This document shows positions 42,766 through 51,135 of a DNA stretch of 64,000 nt, piece after piece. Below the pieces are notes generated by a model, which saw only the letters and a list, made by a program, of their open reading frames with translations, searched no databases and was not told the origin of the DNA. Numbering within the stretch: the first letter of the stretch is position 1; every line of letters starts with the position of its first letter. The position numbers were made by a program, and so were the translations under genes. The stretch spans positions 62,001-126,000 of the forward strand of contig NZ_CACZDK010000007.1 of assembly GCF_902779965.1 (NCBI RefSeq), given 5' to 3'. This DNA is from Fibrobacter succinogenes. GTDB taxonomy: Bacteria > Fibrobacterota > Fibrobacteria > Fibrobacterales > Fibrobacteraceae.

Positions 42766-44097
42766 ATGAGCAATAGAGTACGTGTTATTGGTGGCGGTCT
42801 TGCGGGCTGCGAAGCGGCACTTCAATTGGCAAGCCGTGGTTTTCAAGTTGATTTGTACGAAATGCGCCCCAACAGGCAGACGCCAGCACACAGGGACGGA
42901 CACCTCGCCCAACTCGTCTGTTCAAACAGTTTCAAGGCTTTGGGCATTACAAGCGCTCACGGCCTTTTAAAAGCGGAACTTACGATGCTCGGAAGCTTTT
43001 TGCTGGAATGCGCGCGCGAAGCAGCAGTCCCCGCAGGCGATTCCCTGACCGTAAACCGCGACATTTTTAGCGAACTTGTCGAAAAGAAGATTGCAGAATT
43101 TCCGAACATTACGCTGCACCGCGAAGAAGTAACGAGTCTCGAAGGCGATTGCCCGACGCTTGTTGCCGCGGGACCTTTGGCAAGCGACACCCTCGCCGAT
43201 GATATTTTCAAGCGCCTTGGCAGCAACCGCCTGCATTTCTTTGATGCTATTGCGCCAGTGGTCGAAACAGACAGCATCGACTTTGATCACGCCTTCTACC
43301 GCAACCGCTGGGAAAAAGGCGAAACCGCAGACTTTATCAACTGCCCGCTCGACAAGGAAACTTATACTGAATTTGTGCGCAAGCTCTGCGAAGCCGAAGC
43401 TACGGAACCTCGCCCGTTCGAGAAGAAAGAACTTTTTGAAGGTTGCCTCCCTGTCGAAGAAATGGCGCGTCGTGGCTACGAAACTCTCCGCCACGGGCCC
43501 ATGCGCCCGATAGGGCTTGGGCTTGGAAACAACGGCCATTTGTGGTACGCCGTGATCCAGCTCCGTGCCGAAAACAAGCAGAAGACGTTGTTCAACATGG
43601 TCGGTTTCCAGACGCGCCTCAAGTGGGGCACGCAAAAGGAAATTTTCACCATGGTGCCCGCTCTGCGTAACGCCAAATTCGCGCGTCTCGGCTGCATGCA
43701 CCGCAACACGTTCATCGAATCGCCAAAGTTTCTCGATAAAACGCTTCGCCTGCGCCCGGAACTCGATTGCGCGAAGGGCATTCCGCCGACATGGTTCGCA
43801 GGCCAAATTACAGGTTCCGAAGGCTACACCGAAGCGGTAGCTACAGGCTGGTATGCCGCCTGGAACATGGCGCAAACAATTTTGCACGGACACTCCGACC
43901 CGCTCCCGGAAGAGAGCTGCATTGGCGCACTTATGAACCGCCTTGTCGAAGAAAACGAGGACTTCCAGCCGATGAACTTCAACTTCGGCCTCCTCCCCCA
44001 CCAAGACGGCCTCAAGAAAAAGAACAAAAAAGAAATCCTCGCGGCAAACGCAGAACGCGCTGTCCGCGAATGGATTGCCGCCCGTAACATGGCATAA
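42766..44097 (+). CDS. trmFO: tRNA uracil-54 methyltransferase, folate-dependent
   Basis: This flavoprotein methylates U54 in the T-loop of tRNA with methylenetetrahydrofolate. It encodes 443 residues. VRVIGGGLAGCEAALQLA is the FAD-binding glycine motif; LYEMRPNRQTPAH, LVCSNSFKAL and GQITGSEGYTEAVATG are characteristic. It starts just after an inverted heptad array and its stop is 3 bases before the regulator gene. Confidence 0.94.
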   Translation: MSNRVRVIGGGLAGCEAALQLASRGFQVDLYEMRPNRQTPAHRDGHLAQLVCSNSFKALGITSAHGLLKAELTMLGSFLLECAREAAVPAGDSLTVNRDIFSELVEKKIAEFPNITLHREEVTSLEGDCPTLVAAGPLASDTLADDIFKRLGSNRLHFFDAIAPVVETDSIDFDHAFYRNRWEKGETADFINCPLDKETYTEFVRKLCEAEATEPRPFEKKELFEGCLPVEEMARRGYETLRHGPMRPIGLGLGNNGHLWYAVIQLRAENKQKTLFNMVGFQTRLKWGTQKEIFTMVPALRNAKFARLGCMHRNTFIESPKFLDKTLRLRPELDCAKGIPPTWFAGQITGSEGYTEAVATGWYAAWNMAQTILHGHSDPLPEESCIGALMNRLVEENEDFQPMNFNFGLLPHQDGLKKKNKKEILAANAERAVREWIAARNMA

Positions 44098-44100
44098 AAT

Positions 44101-45492
44101 ATGCGTAACGAGATCAAACAAGCGATTTTGCAGCAAGAGCTGAAAGATGGAGAAATGCTCCCATCCGTACGCAAGCTGATGAAAACGTTTGGCGTCTCGT
44201 CGGGAACCATTCAGGGCGTGCTCAAGCAACTCTCTGAAGAAAGTCTCATTTACAGCATCCGAGGCAAGGGATTTTTCTGGGGCAAGGCCCCTGACGCCAA
44301 CGACCTTGCGCAAAAACTTTCGAAAACGGTCCATCACGAAACAGTCATCGAGCGACTCGAAAGAGAATTTTCTACGGACTGGGAAAAGGGATTTCTCGAT
44401 CCGAACAAGAATTTGCCTTTGGCCAAGGAACTTTCCGATCGCTACAACGTTTCTCAAACGATTCTCCGCAAGTTCTTGATTCATAAGGTCAATCAGGGAA
44501 TTCTCGTCCGCAGAGGGCGTTTGTACGCATTCGCCTCCCCGCACAAAACGAAAACGGTCAAGAACTTTAGCGAGATTTTGTTTGTCACTCGATGCAATTC
44601 GTGGGGCGGCTTTACCGCCGAAAGCGAACGCGAGCTCGACTTTTTACGTTTAGTTTATCAGACCGCCGGCGAGCAGCATTTCAAACTCATTTTGCTCGGC
44701 ATCAACGAAGAGAGCGGAAAACTCATCGACCGCAGCGGAAAAGTCTGCCGCCTGACGGATTATCCGAATGCCATCGGAGCTGTGCTCTCGACATTGCTTG
44801 TGCAAAATCCGCATGCGCTTTTGCAACTTTTTTACGGTGTGAAGTATCCCGTCTCTGTGTGGTGGGAACACCCGCTGCCAAACATCCCGCCACGCTTTTT
44901 AAGCAAAAATAATTGGGCGTTTTTCAACTCGACTTTCGGCGAAATTCCAGGCCAGCAAATGGGCAAATACCTTTTGCAAAAAGGATTCAAGAAGGTCTGC
45001 TATTTTTCGCCGTACCACAACAGTTCATGGTCCAAAGACCGCTTGACTGGACTCAAAAATTCAGGACTCGAAGTTCTTGAATTTACCGACGATGAATACG
45101 CAAGCCCGTGGGATTACAAGGAAATCGCAAGAGCAAAAGTTTCAAGACTTTCCGTCGAAATATATGCGCGCAACCTTGTCAAGAAAAAACTTTTGCAATT
45201 TGTACAGAACGTCCCGCCGGATTGCAACTGCTGGGTTTGCGTCAATGACGAAGTTGCAGGGCTTTTCAGCGAAATAAGCGATGAGGGCAATTGCATTTTG
45301 CCCGGTGAAAAGACCGACCCGAACGTACTCGGATTCGATAACTCCGCCGAAAGCTACTTGTTGCGCATCGCATCTTACGACTTCAACACCAGCGCGCTTA
45401 TCAAGCAGATATTCTACTACATCGAAAATCCCGATGGCTTCGGGAATAAAAAACGCCTGCACCAAATTCTGGGGCAGGTCGTTGAGAAGTAG
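44101..45492 (+). CDS. GntR-type regulator with two winged helices and a LacI-like sensor domain
   Basis: This 463-residue protein begins with a GntR winged helix (about 1-60, LPSVRKLMKTFGVSSGTIQGVLKQL, as LPSVRKLMKTFGVSSG and onwards) followed by a second, similar helix-turn-helix (about 95-145, LAKELSDRYNVSQTILRKFL). The C-terminal 300 residues resemble a periplasmic-binding-protein-like sensor of the LacI type (SEILFVTRCN, EIPGQQMGKYLLQKGFKKVCYFSPY, DCNCWVCVNDEVAGLFSE). Two DNA-binding units in tandem are unusual. Target and ligand are unknown. It is 3 bases after trmFO, so probably co-transcribed, perhaps only by position. Confidence 0.75.
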   Translation: MRNEIKQAILQQELKDGEMLPSVRKLMKTFGVSSGTIQGVLKQLSEESLIYSIRGKGFFWGKAPDANDLAQKLSKTVHHETVIERLEREFSTDWEKGFLDPNKNLPLAKELSDRYNVSQTILRKFLIHKVNQGILVRRGRLYAFASPHKTKTVKNFSEILFVTRCNSWGGFTAESERELDFLRLVYQTAGEQHFKLILLGINEESGKLIDRSGKVCRLTDYPNAIGAVLSTLLVQNPHALLQLFYGVKYPVSVWWEHPLPNIPPRFLSKNNWAFFNSTFGEIPGQQMGKYLLQKGFKKVCYFSPYHNSSWSKDRLTGLKNSGLEVLEFTDDEYASPWDYKEIARAKVSRLSVEIYARNLVKKKLLQFVQNVPPDCNCWVCVNDEVAGLFSEISDEGNCILPGEKTDPNVLGFDNSAESYLLRIASYDFNTSALIKQIFYYIENPDGFGNKKRLHQILGQVVEK

Positions 45493-45502
45493 GTTTGGGC
45501 TA

Positions 45503-45540
45503 TGGGGTATGGGCACGGGTGCTAATGCACCCCATACCTC
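45503..45540 (+). other. Inverted repeat after the regulator gene
   Basis: GGGGTATGGG and CACCCCATACC flank a short loop. There is no T run, so it is not a classic terminator. Confidence 0.4.
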
Positions 45541-45594
45541 AAAGTGAGCCTCCGGCGAACGCGCTCAAAGCGACCACCGGGAGCGAGTTCATAG

Positions 45595-46329
45595 CTATAC
45601 GTTCTTATTCACAATAATCGTCTTGGCTTCGAAGGTTTCACGGTCAATCCACTTGACCATCAAGGAGACCTTGTTGTCAACGTTCAGAGCGTCCCAGTAA
45701 GCCTTGAGCGTTTCTTCGGCACTGTCAAAAATCGGCATGAGTTTCGGGAAACCGTTGAAAGACGGAATCGGCTTGCCGTCCGTTTCGTACGTGCTGATGA
45801 AGTGACCGAGACCCGGGAGAGCCTTTTCGAATTCAAACGTCATGCGTTCGCAGCCAGCATCTTCGCTGTTGTTGCGGCTCTTGAGAATGGAGAGCTTGTA
45901 GATAGCCGGTTCAGCATTCTTGTAGTGGATGCCGGAAATACGCGGCGTGAAGTTCGGGGCATCGTCTTCGTACTGACGAGTGCGGAGAGCGCTTTCGAAC
46001 GTACCACCAAGCTTGATAGCATTGTAAATCGTGTCCGTCTGGTCGCCGTTCGTGATAATCTGCACGTCCTTCGTATGGCGAGCCGGATAGTAAATGATGA
46101 GGTGTGGGTCCGTGAGCTTCGATTCGTCGAAAGCCTTGGTCTTCATAAAACCAGTGTCGGCTTCGATTTCAAACACGCGGTTGCGGCTGTTCACGCTACG
46201 GCCCATGATCCAGTAAACCTGCACGTAGGACTTGCCATCGGCACTCGTGCCAAGCACAATGCCACGGCCCGGGTACGGGTTCTTGGAGAGGTCGTTGAAA
46301 TTCTGTTTTGCTTCTTCTGTGTAATTCAT
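45595..46329 (-). CDS. purO: PurO-type IMP cyclohydrolase
   Basis: This 244-residue protein should close FAICAR to IMP, the last purine step. PYPGRGIVLGTSADGKSYVQ, VYWIMGRSVNSRNRVFE, TKAFDESKLTDPHLIIYYP and IITNGDQTDTIYNAIKLG are the segments seen in the IMP cyclohydrolase-like (PF07826-type) family found in archaea and some bacteria, unrelated to PurH. Together with the stand-alone AICAR transformylase at 41121 it replaces bifunctional PurH. The genes are 3.4 kb apart and on opposite strands. The start follows a heptad array that fills the upstream gap. Confidence 0.85.
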   Translation of the reverse strand: MNYTEEAKQNFNDLSKNPYPGRGIVLGTSADGKSYVQVYWIMGRSVNSRNRVFEIEADTGFMKTKAFDESKLTDPHLIIYYPARHTKDVQIITNGDQTDTIYNAIKLGGTFESALRTRQYEDDAPNFTPRISGIHYKNAEPAIYKLSILKSRNNSEDAGCERMTFEFEKALPGLGHFISTYETDGKPIPSFNGFPKLMPIFDSAEETLKAYWDALNVDNKVSLMVKWIDRETFEAKTIIVNKNV

Positions 46330-46430
46330 AGTTATTAGTTACTAGTTAATAGTTATTAGTTACTAGTAAATCTAGAAATGAAATTCTAGTAACTAGCAAC
46401 TTCTAACTCATAACTACCTTTTTGGATTGT
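46327..46430. repeat. Heptad arrays (AGTTATT/AGTTACT and inverted AGTAACT)
   Basis: AGTTATT, AGTTACT, AGTTAAT, AGTTATT, AGTTACT run at exact 7-base spacing, then after a CTAGAAATGAAATTCTAG palindrome the unit returns inverted (AGTAACT, AGCAACT, TCTAACT, CATAACT). Confidence 0.75.
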
Positions 46431-46794
46431 AATTATTCATCAGGACCATCGCAAGGGTCACGCAGAACATGATAACGCTACCCACAACCACCTGCTGTTT
46501 GTGATCGTATTCGCGCTTAACGTAAGTCGGATTTTCTTCGTTCAGTTCCTGCAAGGTCGGGCCTTGCTTTAACTTGGTACTGTCGATGCCGAACACCTTC
46601 TCAATCTGTTCGTCAGTCATGTTGAGCGTACTCGTGTGAGTGCTATCGTACCTGTCGAGTTTATCGGCTGCAAAAGATGGAGCGGCAAAAAAGAGTGCAA
46701 ACGCCAAGACAAGGATGGTCCCCAAAGAACCACCCTGGATTGCCACGCCCTTATGCGGCACGCAATGACGATTTCTCGAATTCGAAAAAAACAC
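46414..46794 (-). CDS. Small membrane protein with a repeat-encoded N-terminus
   Basis: The frame encodes up to 126 residues: a hydrophobic segment (GTILVLAFALFFAAPSFA, a likely signal or anchor), a polar stretch and a C-terminal transmembrane helix (VVVGSVIMFCVTLAMVLM). The first about 25 residues (NSRNRHCVPHKGVAIQGG) come from a GTCATTGCG...GCAATCCAG repeat. The frame opens with GTG at 46794, but a TTG just before GTILVL, with AGGGTGG ahead of it, is an equally good start (46716 region). Function unknown. Confidence 0.5.
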   Translation of the reverse strand: MFFSNSRNRHCVPHKGVAIQGGSLGTILVLAFALFFAAPSFAADKLDRYDSTHTSTLNMTDEQIEKVFGIDSTKLKQGPTLQELNEENPTYVKREYDHKQQVVVGSVIMFCVTLAMVLMNNYNPKR

Positions 46795-46843
46795 TCTTTC
46801 GTCTCTCGTCTGTAGCCCGCCGTAGCGGGCATTCCCTCGTCTT
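46734..46843. repeat. GTCATTGCG repeat and TTTCGTC hairpin element
   Basis: 46734-46778 is a GTCATTGCG...GCAATCCAG member (minus strand). 46794-46843 is the TTTCGTC/TCTCGTC element with the stem GCCCGCCGTAGCGGGC. They lie between gatB and the small membrane protein and supply its possible N-terminus. Confidence 0.7.
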
Positions 46844-46844
46844 A

Positions 46845-48302
46845 TTACCCTTCCTTAGCGAGTTTGTCAAGAATCTGATTTACGAGACCCGGGTTAGCCT
46901 TGCCGCCGGACTTGCGCATGGTCATGCCGACCAAGAAGCCCTTGAGTGCAACCTTACCAGCCTTGAATTCAGCGAACTGGGCGGCGTTAGCAGCGCAGAC
47001 TTCACGAACCACAGCTTCGATAGCGGCGGTGTCGGTCACCTGCACAAGGCCCTTTTCCTTCACGATCGTTTCCGGATCCTTGCCCGTTTCGAACATTTCG
47101 GCAAACACGGTCTTTGCAATCTTACCGTTGATGGTGTTGTCTGCAATGAGGTTCACGAGAGCGCAGAGCTGTTCCGGCTTGATCTTGAGAGCGGAGAGAC
47201 CACCTTCGAGGTCCTTCATCTTGGCGAGGAGTTCCGTGATGACCCAGTTAGCAAGCACCTTGCCGTTCTTGCAGTTCTTGGCGGCGGTGTCGTACCATTC
47301 GCTCACGTCGCGATCTTCGGTCAGTACCTGGGCGTCGTATTCAGAAACACCGAAGTCCTTCATGAAGCGTTCACGGCGGGCATCCGGCAGTTCCGGAAGC
47401 GTGCGGCGGATTTCATCAACAAATGCCGGATCGGTCACAAGGCGAACCATGTCCGGTTCCGGGAAGTACTTGTAGTCGTGTGCGTCTTCCTTACTGCGGA
47501 TCACAATCGTCTTGTCGGCGTTGGGGTCGTAACGCTTGGTGCACTGTTCGACTTCCTTGCCAGCATCGAGCGTCGATGCCTGGAGGTTCATTTCGCAGTA
47601 GAGAGCCTTTTCGAGGTTCGTGAAGCTGTTCAAATTCTTGATTTCGGCGCGGATACCGAACGGAGCGTCTTCGGATGCGCGGAGAGAAATGTTACCGTCG
47701 CAGCGCATGTTGCCGTTTTCCATGTTGGCGTTGGAAACACGCGTATATTCGAGCGTCTGCTTAATCTTCTTCAAGACGAGCACGGCTTCTTCCGGGCTAC
47801 GGATGTCCGGTTCGGTCACGATTTCGCAAAGCGGCGTGCCGCAGCGGTTTGCGTCGAAATGGCTCTGGGACGGGCTCATGTCATGGATGAGCTTACCGGC
47901 GTCTTCTTCCATATGGATACGGGTAATGCCCACGCGCTTCTTGGTGCCGTCGGCCTTCACAATTTCGAGCCAGCCGTTCTTGCAAATCGGATGGTCATAC
48001 ACCGGAAGTCCACCCGTCTGCGTAATCTGGTAACCCTTCGGAAGGTCCGGGTAGAAATAGTTCTTACGAGTCCACATGGCGTTCAAATCGATTTCGCAGT
48101 TGAGAGCGAGACCCAAGCGAATGGCATATTCCACAGCCTTCTTGTTCGGCACCGGCATTGCACCCGGCATACCGAGGCAAACAGGGCAAACGTGCTTGTT
48201 CGGGCTTGTGTTCACTTCAATCTCGCAGCCACAGAACATCTTTGTCTTAGTGGCGAGCTGGCAATGGATTTCGAGACCAATAACAGGACAGTAATTAGAC
48301 AT
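46845..48302 (-). CDS. gatB: Aspartyl/glutamyl-tRNA amidotransferase subunit B
   Basis: This subunit, with GatA and GatC, amidates mischarged Glu-tRNA(Gln) and Asp-tRNA(Asn). It encodes 485 residues. YCPVIGLEIHCQL opens the protein; the zinc or metal site region CGCEIEVNTSPN, CPVCLGMPGAMPVPN and the TGGLPVYDHPI segment are typical, and the C-terminal YqeY-like tail ends GGKANPGLVNQILDKLA. The ATG at 48302 has TTGGAG before it and is preferred to a TTG at 48314. gatA and gatC are not in the window. Confidence 0.94.
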   Translation of the reverse strand: MSNYCPVIGLEIHCQLATKTKMFCGCEIEVNTSPNKHVCPVCLGMPGAMPVPNKKAVEYAIRLGLALNCEIDLNAMWTRKNYFYPDLPKGYQITQTGGLPVYDHPICKNGWLEIVKADGTKKRVGITRIHMEEDAGKLIHDMSPSQSHFDANRCGTPLCEIVTEPDIRSPEEAVLVLKKIKQTLEYTRVSNANMENGNMRCDGNISLRASEDAPFGIRAEIKNLNSFTNLEKALYCEMNLQASTLDAGKEVEQCTKRYDPNADKTIVIRSKEDAHDYKYFPEPDMVRLVTDPAFVDEIRRTLPELPDARRERFMKDFGVSEYDAQVLTEDRDVSEWYDTAAKNCKNGKVLANWVITELLAKMKDLEGGLSALKIKPEQLCALVNLIADNTINGKIAKTVFAEMFETGKDPETIVKEKGLVQVTDTAAIEAVVREVCAANAAQFAEFKAGKVALKGFLVGMTMRKSGGKANPGLVNQILDKLAKEG

Positions 48303-48340
48303 GTTAAACTCCAATAAATTTTACGCGGAAAAGATAGAAA

Positions 48341-48372
48341 AAGTAGGAAGTAGGAAGTAGGAAGTAGGAAGG
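48341..48372 (+). repeat. Pure heptad repeat GTAGGAA x4
   Basis: Four identical 7-base units in a row, upstream of gatB. Confidence 0.85.
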
Positions 48373-48427
48373 ATTTTAGCTTTATTATCGAGCTTCCAAA
48401 AGAATAGTCTATTCGTGGTTGGGGTTC

Positions 48428-49195
48428 TTATTGCTGACGGCAATTTTCTAGAGCCTTAGCACGATTTTCGTCGTATTCCATCAATATTTCTGAACAATGC
48501 TTGTTGCGGCCAAAACCTTTTCTACACCTAACTCTTTTTACAGCTTCATTGAATTTGGCAAAGACAACGCTATCCATATCCTCTTTACGCACAAGGCTGT
48601 CTAAAATGTGGCGAATTTCTTTTTTATACGCCAAAGAATCAAAGCGATTTGCGCACGGACAAGTTTCATCGCAAATTTCTAGAACAAATCTTGCAAAAGT
48701 CGTGCTGTCCATAATGTAATTCGACCGTAGAATAAATTCATCACCCGCAGCAAGGCAGGCCCTGTTACACGCATTGATTGGAATGATATTTTCAAAAGGG
48801 CGGCAAGATTTTTTACATTCGTACGCAAGAGGACGCACATTCAGACCAACAATCGAATCATCTTTTTGTTCAAGAATCTTCGCCGCATAGCATGCGCGGT
48901 AACATTCGTCAGCAGAATGCAATGTTTGAATGCGACGAGGTTCTTTTTTCTCTTCTTTCGCCTCCGTTTGTGGATTAAGCTTTTTAATCCGTTCCCGCTC
49001 TTCAATCTGTTTTTGCGCGTTTTCTCGCAGGCGATTTTTCGACTCTTCCGACATTACAAACTTTCTATTCTTTTGCACGAGCTGTTCCGTTTGAGGCAAA
49101 TTTTGCGATTCATCTTTGTTATCGAAACAGCCGATAAATAGCAAGGCTAATAAAGCCAAAGAAAAAACATGGTTGCAAGTTATTAGACCCATCAT
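48428..49195 (-). CDS. Cysteine-rich lipoprotein, function unknown
   Basis: This 255-residue protein has a lipoprotein signal (HVFSLALLALLFIGC), a charged coiled-coil-like segment (about 35-90), and a C-terminal region with at least ten cysteines in CxxxC-like pairs (ADECYRACYAA, YECKKSCRP, NACNRACLA, ICDETCPC). This pattern suggests a disulfide-linked surface domain. No family recognised. Confidence 0.6.
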   Translation of the reverse strand: MMGLITCNHVFSLALLALLFIGCFDNKDESQNLPQTEQLVQKNRKFVMSEESKNRLRENAQKQIEERERIKKLNPQTEAKEEKKEPRRIQTLHSADECYRACYAAKILEQKDDSIVGLNVRPLAYECKKSCRPFENIIPINACNRACLAAGDEFILRSNYIMDSTTFARFVLEICDETCPCANRFDSLAYKKEIRHILDSLVRKEDMDSVVFAKFNEAVKRVRCRKGFGRNKHCSEILMEYDENRAKALENCRQQ

Positions 49196-49319
49196 AAAAT
49201 ATCCCCTAATTAACTATTCTATAAAATACAATTCCATAACTTGAAAAACAACAAACAGCAAGACCACGCCAATAAAATCTTTCAACAGGCGATGCCATAA
49301 TCCAATTCAAAAAAAAACA

Positions 49320-49445
49320 TTGTTCATAAAGCCTAGAGCTTGGGCAAGAATCGAAGAATTCAAGCAAACTGAGGCATTAAACAAACGAACCCTCACTTAT
49401 GATGTGGGCATTGGCAACGAAATATTCAAAAATGTTCTGATTTAA
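49320..49445 (+). pseudogene. Possible gene fragment, 41 codons
   Basis: The frame from TTG at 49320 reads as plausible protein (WARIEEFKQTEALNKR, YDVGIGNEIFKNVLI) to a TAA that overlaps the PIN gene's stop. It has no ATG and no ribosome site. It may be the 3' end of a lost gene or chance. Confidence 0.2.
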
Positions 49446-49891
49446 ATTTCGTCCAGCGTAACGACGAGCGCATCGGTAGCATCGCGGAAATTTGCGCATT
49501 CGGTGAGAATGCAGTCGGCGCCATTCACAAACGCAGTTGCAAGACGCAGCGACTCCGCTTCGGTCAGCTTGTGGTTCGTGCGAGCCGCAGCAGCAAAAAG
49601 CTCGGCCGCCTTGAGTGACACATCGGCATTCACTTCACAAAGGCGAACGTTTGCAGACTTCTCGAAAAATTCGCGGTACTGCCTAGCAAGCACGCCATCA
49701 TTTGCGCCATACGCTTTCTTGCAAATTTCAAACAAAGTCACAGAAGAAACGAGAACTTGTACATTGTTCTCATAGACACCGTCCAACACGCCAGAAACTA
49801 TCGGGTAATAATCCGGATGCATCTGCAAGAGCCGAACTAGCGGCCCCGAATCCAAAAACAAAATGCGACTCTGTTCAATCGACTTAATCAT
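49442..49891 (-). CDS. PIN-domain protein
   Basis: This 149-residue protein begins ILFLDSGPLVRLL, with the first acidic PIN residue, continues with a second Glu in SVTLFEICKKAYG, and ends with LTEAESLRLATAFVNGADCILTE, where the third and fourth acidic residues lie. PIN domains are metal-dependent ribonucleases, often toxins. The ATG at 49891 has AAGG 5-6 bases upstream and is better than TTG at 49906. No antitoxin gene is visible beside it, so it may be solitary or a housekeeping nuclease. Confidence 0.75.
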   Translation of the reverse strand: MIKSIEQSRILFLDSGPLVRLLQMHPDYYPIVSGVLDGVYENNVQVLVSSVTLFEICKKAYGANDGVLARQYREFFEKSANVRLCEVNADVSLKAAELFAAAARTNHKLTEAESLRLATAFVNGADCILTECANFRDATDALVVTLDEI

Positions 49892-49933
49892 AACCTTCTG
49901 CAACAATTCTACGGGCTTGGGCGGAGCCCACTC

Positions 49934-51004
49934 TTAATCATCTTCTTTTACTGGTTCGTAGATTTCCATGTAAGCGGCGTCATGACGCTGACCGGAACGC
50001 ATCATCTTGAAACGCCCCGCTCTCGGGTAGAAATACCAATTCATCCATTCCCCACTCATGTCCGTGCGCTTTGTCTTGAGAGCGATTGGCTTTTCACCCA
50101 TATAATAATCTCGTTTGTGCGGGATTACGCGTTCCATGGCGCGGTACGTATGCACAGAATTTCCGGCGCGGCGTTCAACCGTTCCATGTCCATCCTTGCT
50201 CCACGTAATGTTCACAACGCCATGATCGTCCTTCAACGGTTCGCAAGTATCAAACCCACTTGCACACCACAAATATTTCGGATAAGAGAACGTATATGAA
50301 TCCAAATTAAAAGTCTCGACAATGCGGTTGTTCCCTTTAAATGTCGGATAGTTACCAGCAAGCGTGTAACCACCTACATTGTAATCTTCGCAACCATGTT
50401 GAGCCACGCGGACAACGCGGTTAAACACATCAACACCAACAGCGCAACCTTCTTCCTTATAAACAAAGCGGGCATGACCGTTGATATTCTTCTTTTCAAG
50501 ATTACCCATCTCGATTTCGGCAACGTCTTCGTCCTTGCCGTTTTGCACAATGATATTAAAACGGCTAGCGTTACTCGGAGAACTCTTCAACACCACGCGT
50601 CCCGTTTCAGAAACGTATTCGCCGCTTAAGTCCGCGTATTCCTGCATAAAGCGGTCCAGTTCCGAACGCTTCACCCAAACGTCGCCAAACTTGCAATTCA
50701 CCGGCACATAACGAGGCGGAACCTTAGGTTCCACTTCTTCGTAAGTCACAACACGCTGTTTCTTGGTGACCATCTGCATTTTTCCATTTGCACCACGAAC
50801 TTTTTCTTGCACATCCACAAAACTTTCGTGTTCAATACGGTCTTTGGGAATCGGGAGCTCCTTGACGGCATCAGAAGACGTCAGGTATCCTAACGAACGT
50901 CTTTCATCAATCTCTCCATTAATTTTCTTATAGACATCCAGTTTCATTTGGGCAAAAGCGCTCGCCGAACAAAGAAACAACACCACCAACAAGTTTTTTT
51001 TCAA
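49934..51004 (-). CDS. Secreted protein, function unknown
   Basis: This 356-residue protein has a signal peptide (NLLVVLFLCSASAFAQ). The start codon is TTG, with AGGAG 6 bases before it, and no ATG fits the signal peptide. The mature part has an N-terminal region with a Pro-rich loop (YEEVEPKVPPRYVPVNC) and a C-terminal beta-rich region with tryptophans and tyrosines (EWMNWYFYPRAGRFKMM). No family recognised. It faces the porin-like gene across a 131-base gap. Confidence 0.6.
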   Translation of the reverse strand: MKKNLLVVLFLCSASAFAQMKLDVYKKINGEIDERRSLGYLTSSDAVKELPIPKDRIEHESFVDVQEKVRGANGKMQMVTKKQRVVTYEEVEPKVPPRYVPVNCKFGDVWVKRSELDRFMQEYADLSGEYVSETGRVVLKSSPSNASRFNIIVQNGKDEDVAEIEMGNLEKKNINGHARFVYKEEGCAVGVDVFNRVVRVAQHGCEDYNVGGYTLAGNYPTFKGNNRIVETFNLDSYTFSYPKYLWCASGFDTCEPLKDDHGVVNITWSKDGHGTVERRAGNSVHTYRAMERVIPHKRDYYMGEKPIALKTKRTDMSGEWMNWYFYPRAGRFKMMRSGQRHDAAYMEIYEPVKEDD

Positions 51005-51135
51005 AACAATCTCCTATTTTGGATATTTAAATTAGATTAATGGAGGCATTATATGTAGTAAAAAAAAGATTATGTTAATTTTACTAACATTTAAATGAGT
51101 ATTTAAACACGAGTTTAACACCAAGGAGATCGAAA

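Noticed and set aside
45503-45540. Terminator after the double winged-helix regulator
   Set aside because: The inverted repeat lacks a T run on both strands, so it is listed only as an inverted repeat.
46677-48317. 546-codon plus-strand frame over gatB
   Set aside because: Shadow of gatB and of the adjoining repeats; no coherent protein features.
49442-49891. Type II toxin-antitoxin pair with the PIN protein
   Set aside because: No antitoxin-like small gene lies upstream or downstream on the same strand, so only a lone PIN gene is reported.
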